From Candidatus Saccharimonadota bacterium (GTDB lineage: Bacteria > Patescibacteriota > Saccharimonadia > Saccharimonadales > UBA4665), in NCBI GenBank assembly GCA_014377525.1, contig JACMPL010000022.1, positions 1 through 42,661 on the forward strand: 42,661 nucleotides of DNA, given 5' to 3'. Below are positions 41,468-42,661 of the stretch, one piece after another. Position 1 is the first letter of the stretch; every line of letters starts with the position of its first letter. The translations under genes were made by a program, and so were the position numbers. The notes beneath the pieces were generated by a model, which was given only the letters and a program-made list of their open reading frames with translations, searched no databases and was not told the DNA's origin.

Positions 41468-41942
41468 TTACTGCTGCTGCTTGTGGTTTATCGCATCAAT
41501 CAGCTGTTCTACGGCCTTGAGTCGTTGCTCACCGACTTCGAACATGTCTGGAATGTCGGCAGCGTCTTTCTTCCTTGTTCAAACTGGCGGTGCGAACAGC
41601 GGCTCGTGGACAACATCGCGGGACGTTGGCAGTAGACAGGGAAGTGACCTTCAGTGTAGCGAAGTTAAACGCGAGATTGGCATGGGCATAATTTATGAGG
41701 TTGCTGCCACTCATCGGTACCCGGACGGCAACCGAGAAAGATTGACCAGTCGTGTTGCTGCCGCTGGACGGCGTTTCGTACAATTCAGCCGAACTAGTTG
41801 TTGCCGCCGAACTCGACGTGATCACGAACGTACCAACAATGCCCACAAGCATCGCAACGGTAAGCATCCGATAGGTGTCTATTTTATAAAAAGTTTTTTT
41901 GTTACAGACATTTTGTTGAGTACTAAACTCGGTTTGAATCAT
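41468..41942 (-). pseudogene. Scrambled gene: cohesin-like exported N-terminus joined to the tail of another frame
   Basis: From 41942 the minus strand encodes a signal peptide (YRMLTVAMLVGIVGTFVITSSSA) and the start of a cohesin-like domain (SSAELYETPSSGSNTTGQSF, NLAFNFATLKVTSLS), which loses sense after about 105 residues (NVPRCCPRAAVRT). Another minus frame then becomes sensible (SRDVVHEPLFAPPV, a TGA at 41581-41579, then DAADIPDMFEVGEQRLKAVE) and ends at TAA 41470-41468 with a QQQ tail. This looks like a deletion or fusion between two genes, plus an in-frame stop. Neither half is likely to make a working protein. Confidence 0.55.
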
Positions 41943-42009
41943 ACCAATTCTTGACTAAGACTACGACGTCGCATTAGCCGACTGCTATACTTTGAGTTAG
42001 CTCTCTATC

Positions 42010-42661
42010 ATGAAAATCAAAACTTCTAAGAAACTGTCCAATCGGTTACGCCCAATATTTCTGACGGCATTCTTCGATGGCTTTATTTTATGGTACGCCG
42101 CCGAAAAGTTATTTATGAAGAGTATCGGCTTTAGCGATCAGCAGATTGCCTTGAACGCCGTCATTTATGCGGCGATTATCATTGCCGTTAATGTGCCGGC
42201 CGGAATATTGGCTGACCGCTGGAGCCGTAAAGGAGTACTGGCGATTTCCAGCTTGTCACTGATTACTGGGACGCTCATTAGCGGCTCCAGCAATGCCTTT
42301 TGGCCCTACATTTTGGGCACGGCTTTTTGGGGGCTGTATTTTGCCATTCAATCCGGCATTTACGAATCGGTGATCTACGATACGCTGGTCGAGGAGACCG
42401 GCAAGCCGACTGGTTTCGAAAAATATTTGGGGCGGGTGCGGCTGCTGATGAGCGCTGGGCTGGTTGCCGGGTCGTTTGCGAGTTCGCTGGTGGTCTCGTT
42501 GCTTAATTTGCGGGCGACGTATTACCTAACAATACCGTTTACCGTCATCAGCTTGATTGCGCTGCTACGGTTCCGCGAGCCGACTGTGCACCGCCAGGGT
42601 GAGCGCCAGCATATTACGGCGCACGCCTCAGAAATGGTTCGGGTGTTATTCAGTCGGGTAG
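42010..42661 (+). CDS. Major facilitator superfamily transporter (partial, 5' part)
   Basis: 217 codons from ATG 42010, open at the window end, with six hydrophobic segments. The loop between helices 2 and 3 carries the MFS motif A form GILADRWSRKGVLAIS. Helix 1 is FLTAFFDGFILWYAAEKLF, and helix 5 begins at RLLMSAGLVAGSFASSL. The relation is to drug/H+ antiporter-like MFS proteins; the substrate cannot be told. A TATACT (near 41986-41991) is 18 nt upstream of the ATG. Confidence 0.88.
   Translation, partial: MKIKTSKKLSNRLRPIFLTAFFDGFILWYAAEKLFMKSIGFSDQQIALNAVIYAAIIIAVNVPAGILADRWSRKGVLAISSLSLITGTLISGSSNAFWPYILGTAFWGLYFAIQSGIYESVIYDTLVEETGKPTGFEKYLGRVRLLMSAGLVAGSFASSLVVSLLNLRATYYLTIPFTVISLIALLRFREPTVHRQGERQHITAHASEMVRVLFSRV

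Overview
The window looks like a chromosomal segment of a Candidatus Saccharibacteria (TM7, Patescibacteria/CPR) genome, judged from protein content rather than from any marker gene. Clues are single-pass membrane proteins with long basic cytosolic N-termini (sortase, PEGA, DUF3048 and DUF4367-like proteins), a YerB-like DUF3048 protein, a small RRM RNA-binding protein, a compact pgl-gnd-zwf operon, and no mobile elements. TAA, TAG and TGA are all used as normal terminators, so the code is standard. I see no CRISPR array, rRNA, transposon or replication origin.

Layout. 1-5659: end of an unidentified gene, a small hypothetical gene, NADP-type glutamate dehydrogenase, and a three-gene phosphorelay (PAS-PAS-GAF histidine kinase, Rcp1-like receiver, REC-histidine kinase hybrid). 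5698-9337: a Nudix gene and a membrane/zinc-ribbon gene each broken by an in-frame TAG, a GNAT acetyltransferase, a DUF3817-degenerate-Nudix fusion and a GAF protein. 9411-11977: an exported protein, an NAD(P)-binding oxidoreductase, an FMN_bind protein and ApbE, a likely extracytoplasmic flavinylation module. 12065-16706: a PEP-mutase-family gene broken by TAA, a tRNA-like remnant, an ABC-F ATPase, and an MshC-like cysteine ligase divergent from a PIG-L/MshB-family deacetylase. 16975-20413: RRM protein and the oxidative pentose-phosphate operon. 20410-24372: a gene broken by TGA, a MarP-like CvpA/trypsin membrane protease and a MacB-type ABC pair. 24544-28446: tRNA-Ser, a triple YbjQ protein, UMP kinase, a coiled-coil protein and exonuclease III. 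28462-35236: a frameshifted lipoprotein, a degenerate YjeF-C-like protein, tRNA-Leu, sortase, and PEGA and DUF4367-like membrane proteins. 35317-42661: gltX, a DUF3048 protein with a histidine kinase, a secreted GH6 cellulase, a receiver protein, a scrambled cohesin-like gene and the start of an MFS transporter.

Three window-scale patterns stand out. First, at about twenty gene starts a -10 hexamer ends 6-8 nt before the start codon, which predicts mostly leaderless transcription for first genes of units, while downstream genes use Shine-Dalgarno sites or ATGA/TAATG overlaps. Second, four genes carry single in-frame nonsense codons (TAG, TAG, TAA, TGA), one has a frameshift and one is rearranged. 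Three of the four nonsense-containing genes and the frameshifted gene keep such a promoter. Third, an MshC-like ligase next to a PIG-L deacetylase suggests a cysteine-containing small-thiol pathway, unexpected for a reduced CPR genome.

Together the genes point to NADPH production (zwf, gnd, gdhA), surface redox chemistry (FMN_bind/ApbE), cellulose attack (GH6), surface protein processing (sortase, MarP-like protease) and a comparatively rich sensory apparatus (three histidine kinases, two stand-alone receivers).
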